Shown here: positions 1-10,900 of the stretch, in pieces | How the letters are laid out: each line of letters starts with the position of its first letter | How positions within the stretch are numbered: the first letter of the stretch is position 1 | Assembly: GCF_000006405.1 (NCBI RefSeq) | Contig: NW_003200768.1 | Location: forward strand, 248,039-312,038 | Source of the DNA: Perkinsus marinus ATCC 50983 | Lineage: Eukaryota > Perkinsozoa > Perkinsida > Perkinsidae | Direction: 5' to 3' | Length of the DNA stretch: 64,000 nucleotides | Notes under the pieces: generated by a model | Database searches by the model: none | What the model was told of the DNA's origin: nothing | What the model saw: the letters and a program-made list of their open reading frames with translations, nothing else | Translations under genes and position numbers: made by a program

Positions 1-426
1 GAATTTGACCTAAGTCCGGTAGATACAATAACAACGAATGACGATATCCCCAATTACATAGAAACAGCAGTTTTCCACCGTAATGGCATTATACACATTT
101 GTTTTCGTTTATCAACAGCCTCAACTAGTGACAATGCGTGTTTAGTTAACCTATGCGGAGTAGCCAGGTTTATGCTCTACACGCCTCACATTGTGGATCA
201 TGCGAGACACGAGTAAAACGTCCATTAATAGGTTCGAAGATGATAGGGCGTGTTCGTTTGACCCATGAAGACACCGAACAACGATTATGTTAGAGTATTA
301 AATGCGTGAATAATTCCGGCTACGGAAAAATTTCAACAGTAAAAAACAGCAGTGTATAATTTACCCACTCTAAATCGTCCAATGTAACTACAAAATATAA
401 CACAACTCTCCCAGTCGCTGAAACGT
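1..426. other. Sequence without a recognised gene
   Basis: I see no open frame with family motifs and no copy of the window's repeat families. It lies immediately downstream of the stop codon of the minus-strand DSBA-family gene, so part of it is presumably that gene's 3' UTR (inference). Confidence 0.5.
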
Positions 427-1597
427 CTATTCTGTGGGCATGATGAAACTGGAAGATTCCGTGAGGCAAACCCGTTTAATCTGATCAACTATTTTATCGC
501 ATTCGACATCCTCTCCCTCGAGTTTGGCCAAAGCGGAACCTTCAGCCGAACGTAATTCAATCAGCGGTACGCCTTCAATGGCGGCTCGCCAGGGAACAGC
601 AGTCGCAGAACTGATAGAAAAACCATCAAAATGATCACTCAAGTCGGTGCTCACCTGAAATTGATCCTTTCTGCTGTTATTTCTTGCAACACCCGAGAAT
701 CCCCAATGTCCCGCGCCTCCTCGAAATAAGAGTGGTAAATCTGCAGCGCCAGCTAATACGTGATAAACCGCTGGCAACTACACCTTAGTAAGTAAAGCGC
801 TCATTTCTTCCACTGTGAGGCGATCCTGCAGACTCAACACTGCACGATGGGCCAGAGTGGAATCGGTCACGCGGCGGTCCCACGAAAAGCTTATTCCTAC
901 CATCACAGAGGACAATGCGATCTACACTACTTCAATTTCTATAGATCCTACAGAAACCTATTGACTATAGGCATCTAAGCACTGTATGGACGTATTTTGA
1001 AAATACGTCCAAAAATAAATTGATTCACTGTGACTCCAAAAATACGTAGAAAATACTATTTTCTACTACACAACGGTTCATAGTTTTCTGGAAAAATGAA
1101 TGCGCTGTATAACACTCGAGACTCATCTCAAAGTCAACATGCTGGAAACTCAACAATAAATTCCCTCACTTCATAAGCACTTGCCTTCCAAGGCGTGGAA
1201 AATCGTCTACATCGACCAACTCACCAAGAGTCCGTGCTGTAGCAAGACTAGCATTGAACTTGGGATCTTCCAAGTGGCTTCGATCAATACCATATACATC
1301 AGAGAGATACTTAATCACCTGCGGTGACTTTACATGATTTCCTTATAAAACTCGCACTACTAGTTGGCCCTTCGGTGGGGTCCTCATAGGCTGATCATAT
1401 ACACTATACGGCTCATGAACTAACTTCAGATTAGCAGAGCCTTTCACTTTATCCAACGCTCTCGTGAGATGCACATGGCCGACTAAAGCAGCAGTACACA
1501 GCTTCACAACGGTCACTATACAAAGAGGCTTACTATAGCACCATGGACATACGAAATCAGCAGTTACCGAGATGATGAGCTGACGAGACATAGGCAA
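427..1597 (-). CDS. DSBA/FrnE-like thioredoxin-fold oxidoreductase
   Basis: The product resembles the DSBA-like thioredoxin family (FrnE, 2-hydroxychromene-2-carboxylate isomerase type), soluble proteins that handle thiol-disulfide or glutathione chemistry; the substrate cannot be told. Six exons read cleanly in phase: 1534-1597, 1361-1482, 1181-1318, 784-921, 655-740, 427-610. The introns of 51, 42, 43 and 44 nt are minimal in size; the 259-nt one between 922 and 1180 is longer. Exon 1 begins at an ATG and holds the active site CPWCY followed across the intron by IGH, as in the family. Exon 4 has the DSTLAHRA motif that corresponds to the family's N-T-x-x-AHR helix, exon 5 the YFEEARDIGD segment, and exon 6 EGVPLIEL, the cis-proline strand region. 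The predicted length is about 243 aa, normal for FrnE-type proteins. No signal peptide is evident. The family is clear; exact function is not. Confidence 0.72.
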
Positions 1598-1922
1598 TCG
1601 ATTTAAACTCCCTCAACGATTCGGCCCAGGCAAGAGTGTCACTGCCCCCTGTACAGTGCGAGTCGGACTCGACTAGTATGCGACTGTGCTCAGTTGATCA
1701 TTAATGTTTCAAAGTCCTATCCCACCAATTAGACCGTAGCGAACTGTATGATCGCAAAGCTTCTAATAGCGATCGAGTAAATCAACCGCTGCCCTCAGCA
1801 GGTCCAGCAATACGCCCATGAAACCAATACGGGTAGTCCTGCTCTATTGGGCGCCTCGGGTGCATAGTCAAGTACGCCCATAAATAGCAACAACACGACA
1901 TACAAAAGAGTGTATCAGTAAC

Positions 1923-4848
1923 TCAGTAGAAAATCGTCAAAGTACGATGATGGGGTTTGATCTCATCCCTGACAGCCTCCCCTTCCTGCCACAACAACCA
2001 GTCCAATGTCACATCGAAAATATCTTCCCGTTGGGCAATCTCGACAATCTCATGGCACGCGTGCACAGTACCTGTCAGGAGCTTCTATTTTGACTGATGA
2101 AAATTGCAGGGCAAGCATATACCGCAACAACGGGGAATTTCGCGTTGTGCGTGCGTGCGTGATGAGCTATTCATACTTAACAACCAATTTTCACCATCAT
2201 ATCTCCACAACGATCCTTACTTCCCCACTAGACAATCAAGAGATGCGGACTAAGCGAACTCCGCCCCTTCGTCGCGAAGACCTAGTCTACAAAAAGATAT
2301 TCAATTTACACGGGTATTTTCAGAGGAATTACAATCAAGTTTCACCCGTTTCACGTGAAAACCCCGAAATTTGCGCTATGCAGTAGTCGTGAAATATGTT
2401 TTTCACTAGAGTTTTTCTTATCACTAGGGTGAAACTCCAATGACAAGGGGGATTTGAAATAGAATGCTTTCACTTGCGATTTCAACTAAATGATTTCAAA
2501 ATTTCAATTCCGAGTTCGGATTCAAATTCCTGCTATATTATGATCGGAAAAATTTCCCACCGTGGAAGGGAAACGTGCTTCCCTAAGTCGAATTTTCAAA
2601 TCAAAAAAGTGTCCACTCCAACTCACATGCTCTAATCTCGAGCTCCGTCCGACTCCCGGCCGGTATAGTCCGTCCCGAGTCGATTATATTCTCCAATCGC
2701 GAACTATATATGAGAATTCCCTTATGACGCAGCAGCTGTGGGACCTGTCGATACACAACAGTGTGGGATAAAAATATTATGAAATTTCATATCGTTATAT
2801 GCTATTGATGTGATTATACTATATATATTGTCTATTACATCACTTATATTACACAGGTTCATTGTAATACTATATACAGTGATACCTATTTATATATAAT
2901 TATGAATAGTAAATATGCACATGATCACCGACATGTGTTGGTGACAAAAATTGTGAGGAAACCTTCAGTGGTTTCTTCTACACTCCTACCCGAATTCGCC
3001 TGTAAACTTGTATAACTGGTGAGAAAACTCCTGAGCTCAGCTGAGGGAAGCAAACATATTTTTCCAAAACTGTTTGACAATGCAGATGATGACACTCTCC
3101 TTATAGTATTAATGCTCTATCATTCGAAGTGACATCCATTATAATGCACTCTAAACTTCATATTAGAAATTTCAGTGCAAATTCGTAAGTTGGCTGAATT
3201 TAAATGCCTGATATAAAGTTAGAATTAAGGCTCCACCTTTTTCACCGCCACTATGGAGGCACTCACCCTATAATCAGGGAACATCGTCAGAGCCCTCATA
3301 TCTCGAAAGTTGAGCTTCTCTCTCACACTCTTCCCATCACGCCTAAATGCTCCCCAAACATCCGCTGTGCATATCTGGGCTCGTTTATATAGGAAAACCT
3401 GAACTTCCACATGGAAAGGTCATCACCTAATCCTACGGTATTCCACCTGTCGGCCAGTATCAGGGTCGATAGCTTGATCTCTGAAGCCAGAGAACTGAGC
3501 TGATAGTATTCGCATAAGCCGCAACGCAGACCCATCAGCCGACTCGACCAGTTCTAACGCCGAGCCGTGATATTCATCTCGAAGGCCCCTGGCCACCTCC
3601 CGAACTAGGCGGACTCTCTCGCTGATCCTAAAAGCGGATCAGTGATGTACACTCTTCGAACAGTCGCGGAAGTTCAAGATGGAGCGAATCTGCTACTACT
3701 GCAAAACAGAATAAGTGCGGAGCGAAGGAGCGGAATATATCGCAATTCGTATCATTTTCGGTCTGCGGACGAATTATCATTATACCACAAGTTGTGATCC
3801 ACAAATGGAGAGAATTTCGAGAGCTAAATGGACGGCTATAACTAGAAAAATATAAATATCTCCACCTCAGTTTTCAATTGACCGGAAAATGGTTGGTACG
3901 ATGATGACGAGCAAAACGCCTTTCTGTCAAGGATTCGATCGCTACTGAGCAGCATAATCTCACGAAACAACTCACAATGGGAATTCCTGAGGCCTCCATC
4001 CGTCCTTCTCATCTACTATCCCAGCACCATGATTGAACCAATCACAGACCTCATCAGCTGTTACCTCAGCGAGACGGTCCATCTTACACCACTACGTAAG
4101 AAAATCGGTCAAGGGCAATCACAGCTGAGCCAATTCCCAACATGAAAACTTATGGTACGCTCCCGAAAATTTTCACTACAACCCCTGTAAAACAGCCACT
4201 CTCGGCACGGTCGGCACATCATCGCAGCAGCTCTAAGGCCGATCAAGCTGAAATAGTTTTTCCGCCAAATTTCGAGCGGAGTTGTTTTTCCGAGAAAAAA
4301 CTGGCCCGAAATTTGGCCACTACTACAAATAAACTACCACTGGGTGAATGCAATCGCAGTTGTTACATTCTGCCTAGTTCTCAATCAACTGGGGCGTTCA
4401 GAACTCACCTCGGACCCCTGAGGGCCAGTGAGAGCCCACTTCACACCATTACCCAGCTGCTCGTATTCGAAGTTCCCAGCTGGCCAGAAACAGAAGTTCA
4501 TACAATCCAATAGCAGCACGTACCTTGCAGACTACCATGTGGCTACGAATATCTCAAGGAGTGGTATGATACAGCGCCTTCATAGTATTACAATGCTGTG
4601 AGTTCTGCTCCATCATCAGTGGTGACATCAACAATCAAATGACAGTCACATTGGTCCCACGGTCTAGCGGCGGTCCTAGCATCCCCCCTCAGAGAACCTG
4701 CAAAGGTTCGAATCTGGTTCTGTGATACTTTTTTGAACCTACGCGCGAAGTCGTCGAGTGCCTTGGTATTGATGGTAACATCATGCGCCGTCCTCACCAC
4801 GTCCTTGGTAGAAATGAGTACTTCATTCAGCGTCGCTGCCTCTACCAT
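1923..4848 (-). CDS. QNG1: Queuosine salvage protein (DUF2419), queuosine 5'-phosphate N-glycosylase
   Basis: QNG1 releases queuine base from queuosine 5'-monophosphate so eukaryotes that cannot make queuine can refill the tRNA wobble position. Family signatures appear in order on the minus strand: NEVLISTKDVVRTAHDV (exon 1, 4600-4848), VLLLDCMNFCFWP (4409-4523; the acidic residue before NF belongs to the active site), a WFN/P segment near 3976-4090, SERVRLVREVARGL (3447-3627), FLYKRAQICTADVWGAF and LTMFPDYR (3267-3398), VPQLLRHKGIL to EIRAC (2627-2744) and the terminal HHRTLTIFY with stop (1923-2071). Introns of 48 and 68 nt coexist with long ones holding a hAT-like MITE (2901-3072) and a second MITE (2336-2438). 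I chose the ATG at 4848 because it gives the usual start spacing; an in-frame ATG at 4980 is possible. One short exon between 4090 and 4409 is unresolved. Family assignment is confident. Confidence 0.85.
2336..2438 (+). mobile_element. GGAGTTTCACCC-type MITE, copy a
   Basis: First of about 13 copies of a 100-130 bp element whose ends are inverted (GGAGTTTCACCC / GGGTGAAACTCC) and whose body contains TTTTTCACTAGTG and ACGTGAAGTGGCGT. No coding capacity. This copy sits in the last intron of the QNG1 gene. The superfamily cannot be assigned from the termini alone. Confidence 0.75.
2901..3072 (-). mobile_element. hAT-like MITE, copy 1
   Basis: First of about 19 copies of a 170-200 bp non-coding element with termini close to CAGTGTKGGAAAATAT and a body containing CTCAGCTGAGCTCAG and GGGTAGAAGTGTACAGAAAC. 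Copies at 31873 and 41353 have 8-bp target duplications, which together with the CAGTG ends is the hAT pattern. This copy is in a QNG1 intron. Confidence 0.75.
3711..3900. repeat. Dispersed repeat, shared with 61874-62042
   Basis: Begins with a GCGGAGCGAAG motif and carries GAGCTAAATGGACGGCTATA then AGAAAAATATA. A diverged direct copy lies at 61874-62042. No terminal structure could be defined. Confidence 0.5.
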
Positions 4849-5184
4849 TGCTACTTCCGAACGTGCTACTATAGAACGATTATTTCCGGCTGATATCCCT
4901 TGGGTTAGTTTTTCCCCAGCATAAACGTTCTTGACTATATAATCGTCAAAATTGCTCCGCTCAGGTATGTGTTCGTACATGTTATGTATGTAGGGGTCTT
5001 CCACCAATGACAATAACAATTTTTATTTTTATTGGTTCTATTTCTTATAATCAGTTATCACACACGTTGGTTGACTGTTAGAGGTATCGAAGCACTGGTT
5101 GATGGAACATAGAGATTCTATCTACAACCACTATCATCAAATAGTTTAATCAAGTTGGAGGTGAGATTCCGTAGCTGTGCGTTC
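4849..5184. other. Upstream region of QNG1
   Basis: Open reading continues in frame upstream of the chosen QNG1 start to about 5019, so the protein may be longer. Otherwise nothing recognised. Confidence 0.3.
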
Positions 5185-5495
5185 TACACCTTTAAACATC
5201 TAGTTCGTCTTTGGAACCATCAATTTCGTCGGGACGCGCGAAGTTGGAGGTACGAATCCGAAACGGGAAGATCATATTCGCAATTAGAACTTTCAACTTC
5301 GTTATAGAACATCCAAGTTCGTCCGAAGTCGATAGGAAGTTCAAGCTCGTGTTAATAGAACTTTCAATCTCGACTCTCGAACCTTCGAGTTCGTCATAGA
5401 ACTTTAAATTTCGTCGAGTACACCTTCAGACCTTCAATTTCGTCCCTTTAGGAAAATCGACTTCGTCGTTCGGAACTTCAAGTTCGTGTTTGCGG
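5185..5495. repeat. Degenerate tandem array of a GAACTTTCAANTTCGTC unit
   Basis: Roughly ten diverged copies of a unit near GAACTTTCAANTTCGTC recur with irregular spacing of about 20-30 bp. No reading frame is preserved across it. Confidence 0.6.
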
Positions 5496-5514
5496 GGCAA
5501 TCATGCCAGTACTC

Positions 5515-5820
5515 TCACGATGAGACAATGTATAGACTATACGTTGTTTCTAAACAAGTGAGAATTTCCCGAAATTCCCTCTGAATTTCCGTACTGTCAC
5601 CGACCATGTGCATATTTTTCAGCATTGTTTCCGACACACCACGTTTGACTTGCATTTTTCCTATCGATTCATACCATCCCTCATACATATCATTATCCAA
5701 GGCGATCGGTCCTCCACCAATGTGATTGTGTAATAATACGCCTACGTAGAGTCGGGTATACTTACGAAGTACAGTTTGATGTCTGTGGGTACGCGTGCTG
5801 CTGACTGTTGTTGTACGCAT
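5515..5820 (-). CDS. Hypothetical protein, about 101 aa (possible exon)
   Basis: An open frame on the minus strand of about 101 codons with a mixed, protein-like composition (LLHNHIGGGPIALDNDMYEG segment, then a charged helix). I do not recognise it. It starts at an ATG at 5820 and may be a stand-alone ORF or one exon; no neighbouring exon could be tied to it. It abuts the degenerate repeat array, which lowers confidence. Confidence 0.2.
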   Translation of the reverse strand: MRTTTVSSTRTHRHQTVLRKYTRLYVGVLLHNHIGGGPIALDNDMYEGWYESIGKMQVKRGVSETMLKNMHMVGDSTEIQREFREILTCLETTYSLYIVSS

Positions 5821-5975
5821 ACCCTAATTCTGACAGAAATCCCTCCATGTTGTTGCGTTCACCACTTTGTCTCTGTAGCATTCTGAGGACCGTCCCGGAT
5901 ATGCAATAGGAGTCTTAAGGCGATAGGCTATAATATTTTGGACATAACCCATTCACAATTTCGAGTGTTTTTGAG

Positions 5976-6160
5976 CAGTGTGGGAAAATATGCAAATGAT
6001 CAACTACATATGTTGGCGACAATATGAGAATTTTGTGGAAGTTCTGGGATATCCTTATTGGTCTCTGAACACTTCTACCCGAATTTGTATGTAAATTTCT
6101 ATAATTAGTGTGGAAACTTTTGAGCTCAGCTGAGGAAAGTGCGCATATATTCCTCGCCTG
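5976..6160 (-). mobile_element. hAT-like MITE, copy 2
   Basis: Full-length, with a canonical CAGTGTGGGAAAATATG end at the left and a degenerate right end. Lies between genes. Confidence 0.75.
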
Positions 6161-6901
6161 ATGATTTGGAGGGCACGAAGTGCTAGGAAGTGCAAATACA
6201 CGAGCTAGTAGCGCACCAATCCCATACCCCATACCCCATGCCCCATGCCCAATCCCATACGTGAACCAGCATGAATGAGGCTCAACTCTGCCGTGCGAGT
6301 CTGTTTCAGAATGATTGACAGTTCCAATCAGGTGCCCCCGTTGAGCATGATGCCCGGAGCATCACTGATAATGTTTCATTGCCGACTCGGCAGTGTCGAG
6401 AAGGCAGAACACGAGGATTTTCAGGTTAGTAAGGAGGCGCTATTGCTATGGAAACGGGATGAGATGACGAACCATTCCGCAGTTGATCTATTTTTCTCCG
6501 GTGGGGGTTCGCTCGGACGGCGGAAGAACGGCATTCTTCGTGATTTATCGCTATATATATGTATTTTATAGATGTCAGGGCCTAATTATGATCAATGGTA
6601 GTACACCATGAACTGTAGATCGGACGGTTCTTGTAGGAGATGCATTCATACCAGCTACGACTTTATGTCCCAGATTTGAGTACTCAGTGAAGAAATAAAA
6701 CACATGTGTTGTACAACATCAATCTATTGTCCATGCATGATAATGTGAGCATGCTAGAATGTAACACTTAGAGGTCGACTCCAACCTCTTTCACCGATGC
6801 CTCTGTCCCTTCTTGGGTCCGGTATCTGAATGCATACAGTAAACGGCCAGTTTAAAGTGATGGTGATCGATAATTCAGATTTCAAGCTTTCGAATGTCCC
6901 T
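6161..6901. other. Intergenic sequence
   Basis: Contains a short run of near-identical CCCATACCCCATGCCCCA-like units at about 6218-6260 and no supported gene. It is downstream of the stop of the membrane protein gene at 6902. Confidence 0.4.
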
Positions 6902-7438
6902 TTACCTGTCGCCCATCTCGATGTCGACCTCCTCTCGGGCCAGCTTCCTGCTCATGACCTTCTTTAGGAAGTAGAGCTGCACGCAGTTGGCGATCAACCC
7001 GAGTACGCTGATCGCAATCAGAACTCCAACTAGCTCCGCTGGCCACCCTGTGCTAGCCGCACAGACGGTGCCAGCTGGAGAGTCTTCAGCAGCCTTCGGA
7101 GTACTGAGGATGAAACAAATAAAGTCGACGCGAGGAGACCTCACCGCTTACTCTGACTCGGGAGCCACAGTTGTTGGACTTGTCGTTCCCTCGGGAGTGA
7201 CACTGGACCAATCCAGGTCTGCGGCCGCAGGAGTGTCAGTCTCCGGCGGCTCGAGGGTGTAGCCTGACAAGTCGATGCCAACTGCGGCTGGCGTTGTGCC
7301 TGGACCGTCAAGGACGATGCCGGACAGGTCCAGGCCAGTTGGTGTGGGAGTCATTGCGGGCTCGAGGGTAATCTTGCTCCATTCAATCTCGCCGGATGCG
7401 AGGGTAGCCACGATGAAGATACTTGCGAAGATTTGCAT
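6902..7438 (-). CDS. Secreted type I membrane protein with Pro/Thr-rich repeats
   Basis: Two exons (7152-7438 and 6902-7103) joined by a 48-nt GT-AG intron. The ATG at 7438 opens a short signal peptide (MQIFASIFIVATLASG). The ectodomain has about four imperfect units of 15-20 residues with the core L-x-L/W-S-x-x-x-L-x-P followed by a Pro/Thr linker, for example GLDLSGIVLDGPG, GIDLSGYTLEPPE and DLDWSSVTPEG. Exon 2 has one transmembrane helix (LVGVLIAISVLGLIANCVQ) and a 25-residue cytoplasmic tail of alternating basic and acidic residues ending EVDIEMGDR. About 162 aa in all. No family is recognised; a surface or lumenal adhesin-like role is only a guess. It is divergent with the P5A ATPase gene, whose start is 468 bp away. 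Confidence 0.7.
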
Positions 7439-7906
7439 AGCAAAGTGTAAGTATTACTACAAGAAGTGAGCAGCAATGAGGATTTGAATCGCATCGAAGC
7501 TTCATGCGACCGTCATCCCTTGCTTGAACGACCAACAATGCATGTTTCGTGCAAGTTGTAGTCGATAAGTGTTGCCAAGGCTCCAAGGCGCACGATGCTC
7601 AATTTCCATGCTGCTGTGCGCGTGAATCGTCCCTAGTAGATGTCTCCATAGCTATCGAAGGGGAGTCGGACCCTTGGACGAGCAAGTAGTCCCTGAACGG
7701 TTCCGGCAGGTACAAGAATCGTTACTACGTCTTATTTTTCTTTTTGAGTGTAATTTTCCATGGATGGTTTCAAATTGAAACCGGACCACAATCTCCAGTG
7801 GAGATATAGTCGGTATCACGGACCATTTAATGGCCCAAGGGCGGGTTGTCGAGTTCGACGAATGGGTGGGATTGCGATGAGCGACGTGATTTGCACTGTA
7901 TAGTTT
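7439..7906. other. Divergent intergenic region
   Basis: Separates the minus-strand membrane protein from the plus-strand P5A ATPase. It must hold both promoters. I see no TATA-like or other motif I would stand behind. Confidence 0.4.
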
Positions 7907-10900
7907 TTGCAAATGTCTGACCCTGACCTTAGTGACGACTCGAAGGAGTCCCCAAAGCCTAAACGAGAGTTCATATTCTACAAGGAAAGATCTCTACTGT
8001 ACCGACTGGACGGTCCTCTGTGGTTAATACTGCATGCTTGGCTGGTCACTTACATAGACATTAGGGAGGATGGGGAGTTGGAACACTTTGTTCCATTGGT
8101 AGTAATGATAGTGGGTCAGATCACACTTGTGATGGCTTTCATATATATTCGATAGATAGTGTTATATACTCGTTAAGGAGTGTTACCATATAGTATGTAC
8201 TCGATCGCCTTAATATAGTGTTGGAGGAGGAAAATATGTTCGCTTTCCTCAGCTGAGCTCAGGAGTTCGCTCACTAATTATAGAAATTTATATACGAATT
8301 CGGGTAGAAGTGTACAGCAACCAATGAGAATTCCCTAAATTTTTCTCAGAATTTTCATTTTCTCAACGACACATGTGCATATTTTCTCACACTGGCCTCA
8401 TAATCGAACTAGTAATCGAATACGTTATATCAGTGAAGTAATTAGTACGTTTATCTATTTGAGTTTATCATCATCGTTTTTGATTCGTAACACGGTGCTT
8501 TATGGCTCGTGTACTGAGTATTCCGTCATCGGAGGTGTCTCTGAGAGAGATGTTCAATAAACTGACGTGTCATGCTCGGAAAACTATGCGGGAACGTGCT
8601 GATTTTTATCTGTAGAAAGGGGTGGCGTCTCCCGCAGTTCTTAGATTATTGTGTTTTTTCTCTAGTCGTAGAGAATCGATATAGTAGCGATAACTAATAA
8701 TTAACTTTCATTAGTGGGTACTTCTTCTTCTTCCTCAGGTCCTTAGTGGCCTATCCCACCTCTTGGTGCATCTAATGAGCCATTGGTCGGTCACAGCGCG
8801 GTGCCTTATAGCATATACTCGCCGGCCTTCCTACACCCAGGAGGTTACTCATGTGAGGTAACCACTGATAACCAATTGCGAATCTTTGAGTCGGCGCTAA
8901 TTATCGTCTTGGTTGCAGTGAGGGCGTCTATACAAAGAAATTTTCTTCGAATTATGTACGTGCATCAGCATTTCGTGTGATAGGTGTATTAATGGGAAAG
9001 CAAGAATGTTGGTTCTCTAGAGTCTGGGGGGGGGAGTATGTTGACAAGCGATCGGATATTATTGGAGTTTTACCTTAGTGATATGAAAACACTAGTGAAA
9101 ATTGTATTTAACGACTACTACAGGCCGCGTTCTCACCGAGTTTTACGCCACTTCACGTAAAACGGGTGAAGCTCCATTGTTACGCATATGCCGTTCATGT
9201 CAGGGTTGTCACCACAGGAAGGTCACTGCTCTGTCCTATACAGAGAAGAAACGGAGAGCAAGTGTGGATAGACTGTGAAAGGAAGAAGCTTGTGTTTGAG
9301 CCTAAGGACGGCACGTTCCATCGACCTAAGTAGTAACAACTACGTGAGGGGGTAGGGACAAATACATGATTTCGACTATTCCTCGGGACACTCAGCGGGC
9401 CTTCTATTTCGGGTCGTGTGTCCATTTAATGGAGTCTCGCTCGTTTTACGTGAAGTGGCGTAGAACTCGATATTCGCGGTGATATGCAGTGGTCGTGAAA
9501 TATATTTTTCACTAGTGTTTTCATATCACGGGTGAAACTCCGTTGTTTTCCTGTCCAATTCTTGGCAAACTACACTATCGAATAACGCGATCAGTGTGTT
9601 GACTGCCTCCGTTATCCGAAGTATGGGAAATATTAAATTTAGTTTCACCCGTTTACTGTGAAATGGCATGATACTTCATGCAAATTTAAGACGTGCATGT
9701 CTTCACGGCCAATAACACAATCATTTTCCCGCGAAGTGAAATATGTTCTTCACCAGTGTTTTTGAAACTCCTATGTACAGTATACGGTAGAGGGGAGAGT
9801 TCATTTGTCCCGACCGGGGTTCGAGCCCGCGTCCTCTTGGTATGGAATACGTCAGATACCCTGTCGACCATACATTGGATTTCTATAACAACAGTCGTGG
9901 GTTATCAGAGAAAGAAATCACTAAGGCGGAGGCCACTTACTTCGACAATACCCTCAACCTGCCCGTGAGTTCGTAACCGAAAGGTCCCTGGTTCGATCCT
10001 CGCATCCTGCACCACTCAGATTCCACAATTTCAAGAGCTGCTGCTACAACACGTGACTGCGCCCTTCTTCGTCTTCCAAATGGTCTGTGGACTTTTATGG
10101 TTATTCGATGAGTAAGTCTATGGTGTACGTGCTGATGCGGAACAGGAACCTAGCCGGCTTTGAGAAATGCTCCTATTTACATGGGAAAGGGATCGAAGAA
10201 TGTGTTCCTAGCCGTATAGAAATGAGTTCCCACGGGAACATTATAGATTCCTGAATGATTCCTCCTCTTTGCAGTTACTGGTACTACTCTCTGATGACCA
10301 TAGTCCTCCTTATCATGTTAGAGATAATGACGGTAATAAGGCGCTTCCTTTTCCGACCAATTTTGACCGTAGATAAATCGGCGTATAAGAGACATGTCGG
10401 AAACACGTTCGATCAAACCACCGATTTATGAGCTAGCAGTTTTGAGGGAAGGTCGCTGGACATTTATACCCTCGAGTAGACTTCTACCAGGAGACATCGT
10501 TTGTGTAACTACCAACAACCCGGTAGTATTCCAAAATTGCATCGGCGTGGACGATAGCCGTTTTAGGTGGTGCCTGCTGATATGGTGATCCTCGCTGGCT
10601 CGTCGGCTGTGGTTAACGAATCTATGCTGACTGGTAGGCTGCGATGCGGGAAATATTTCTAAAACGTTTTGTGAAAGCAAATAGGAAAGTCTCAGATGAT
10701 GACGTCTGTTCATGAGAGAAAATATAAAAATTTCACATAAGACGATTTGGGCGTTTTATGGTGGGTAAAATATTCCTTGTTGTATTTCAGGGGAGTCCAC
10801 ACCTAATCTCAAGGAGGCCATTATATCTACTTCTGATATCAAACTGGACTGCCGTGGTGCTCACAAATCTAACATATTATTCTCTGGCACCAGACTGGTA

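Noticed and set aside
784-921. Glycoside hydrolase family 3 start
   Set aside because: LQDRLTVEEMSALL resembles a GH3 helix, but adjoining exons make a complete DSBA-family protein that includes this exon.
2006-2386. 126-codon plus-strand ORF
   Set aside because: It is antisense to the last QNG1 exon and continues into a MITE.
6275-6571. 98-codon plus-strand ORF
   Set aside because: No motif, no neighbouring exon, ordinary for chance.
9975-10015. Possible tRNA gene ending GGTTCGATCCTCGCATCCTGCACC
   Set aside because: Only the T-arm is convincing; no acceptor or D-arm pairs, and the segment is an intron whose removal restores a P5A ATPase frame.
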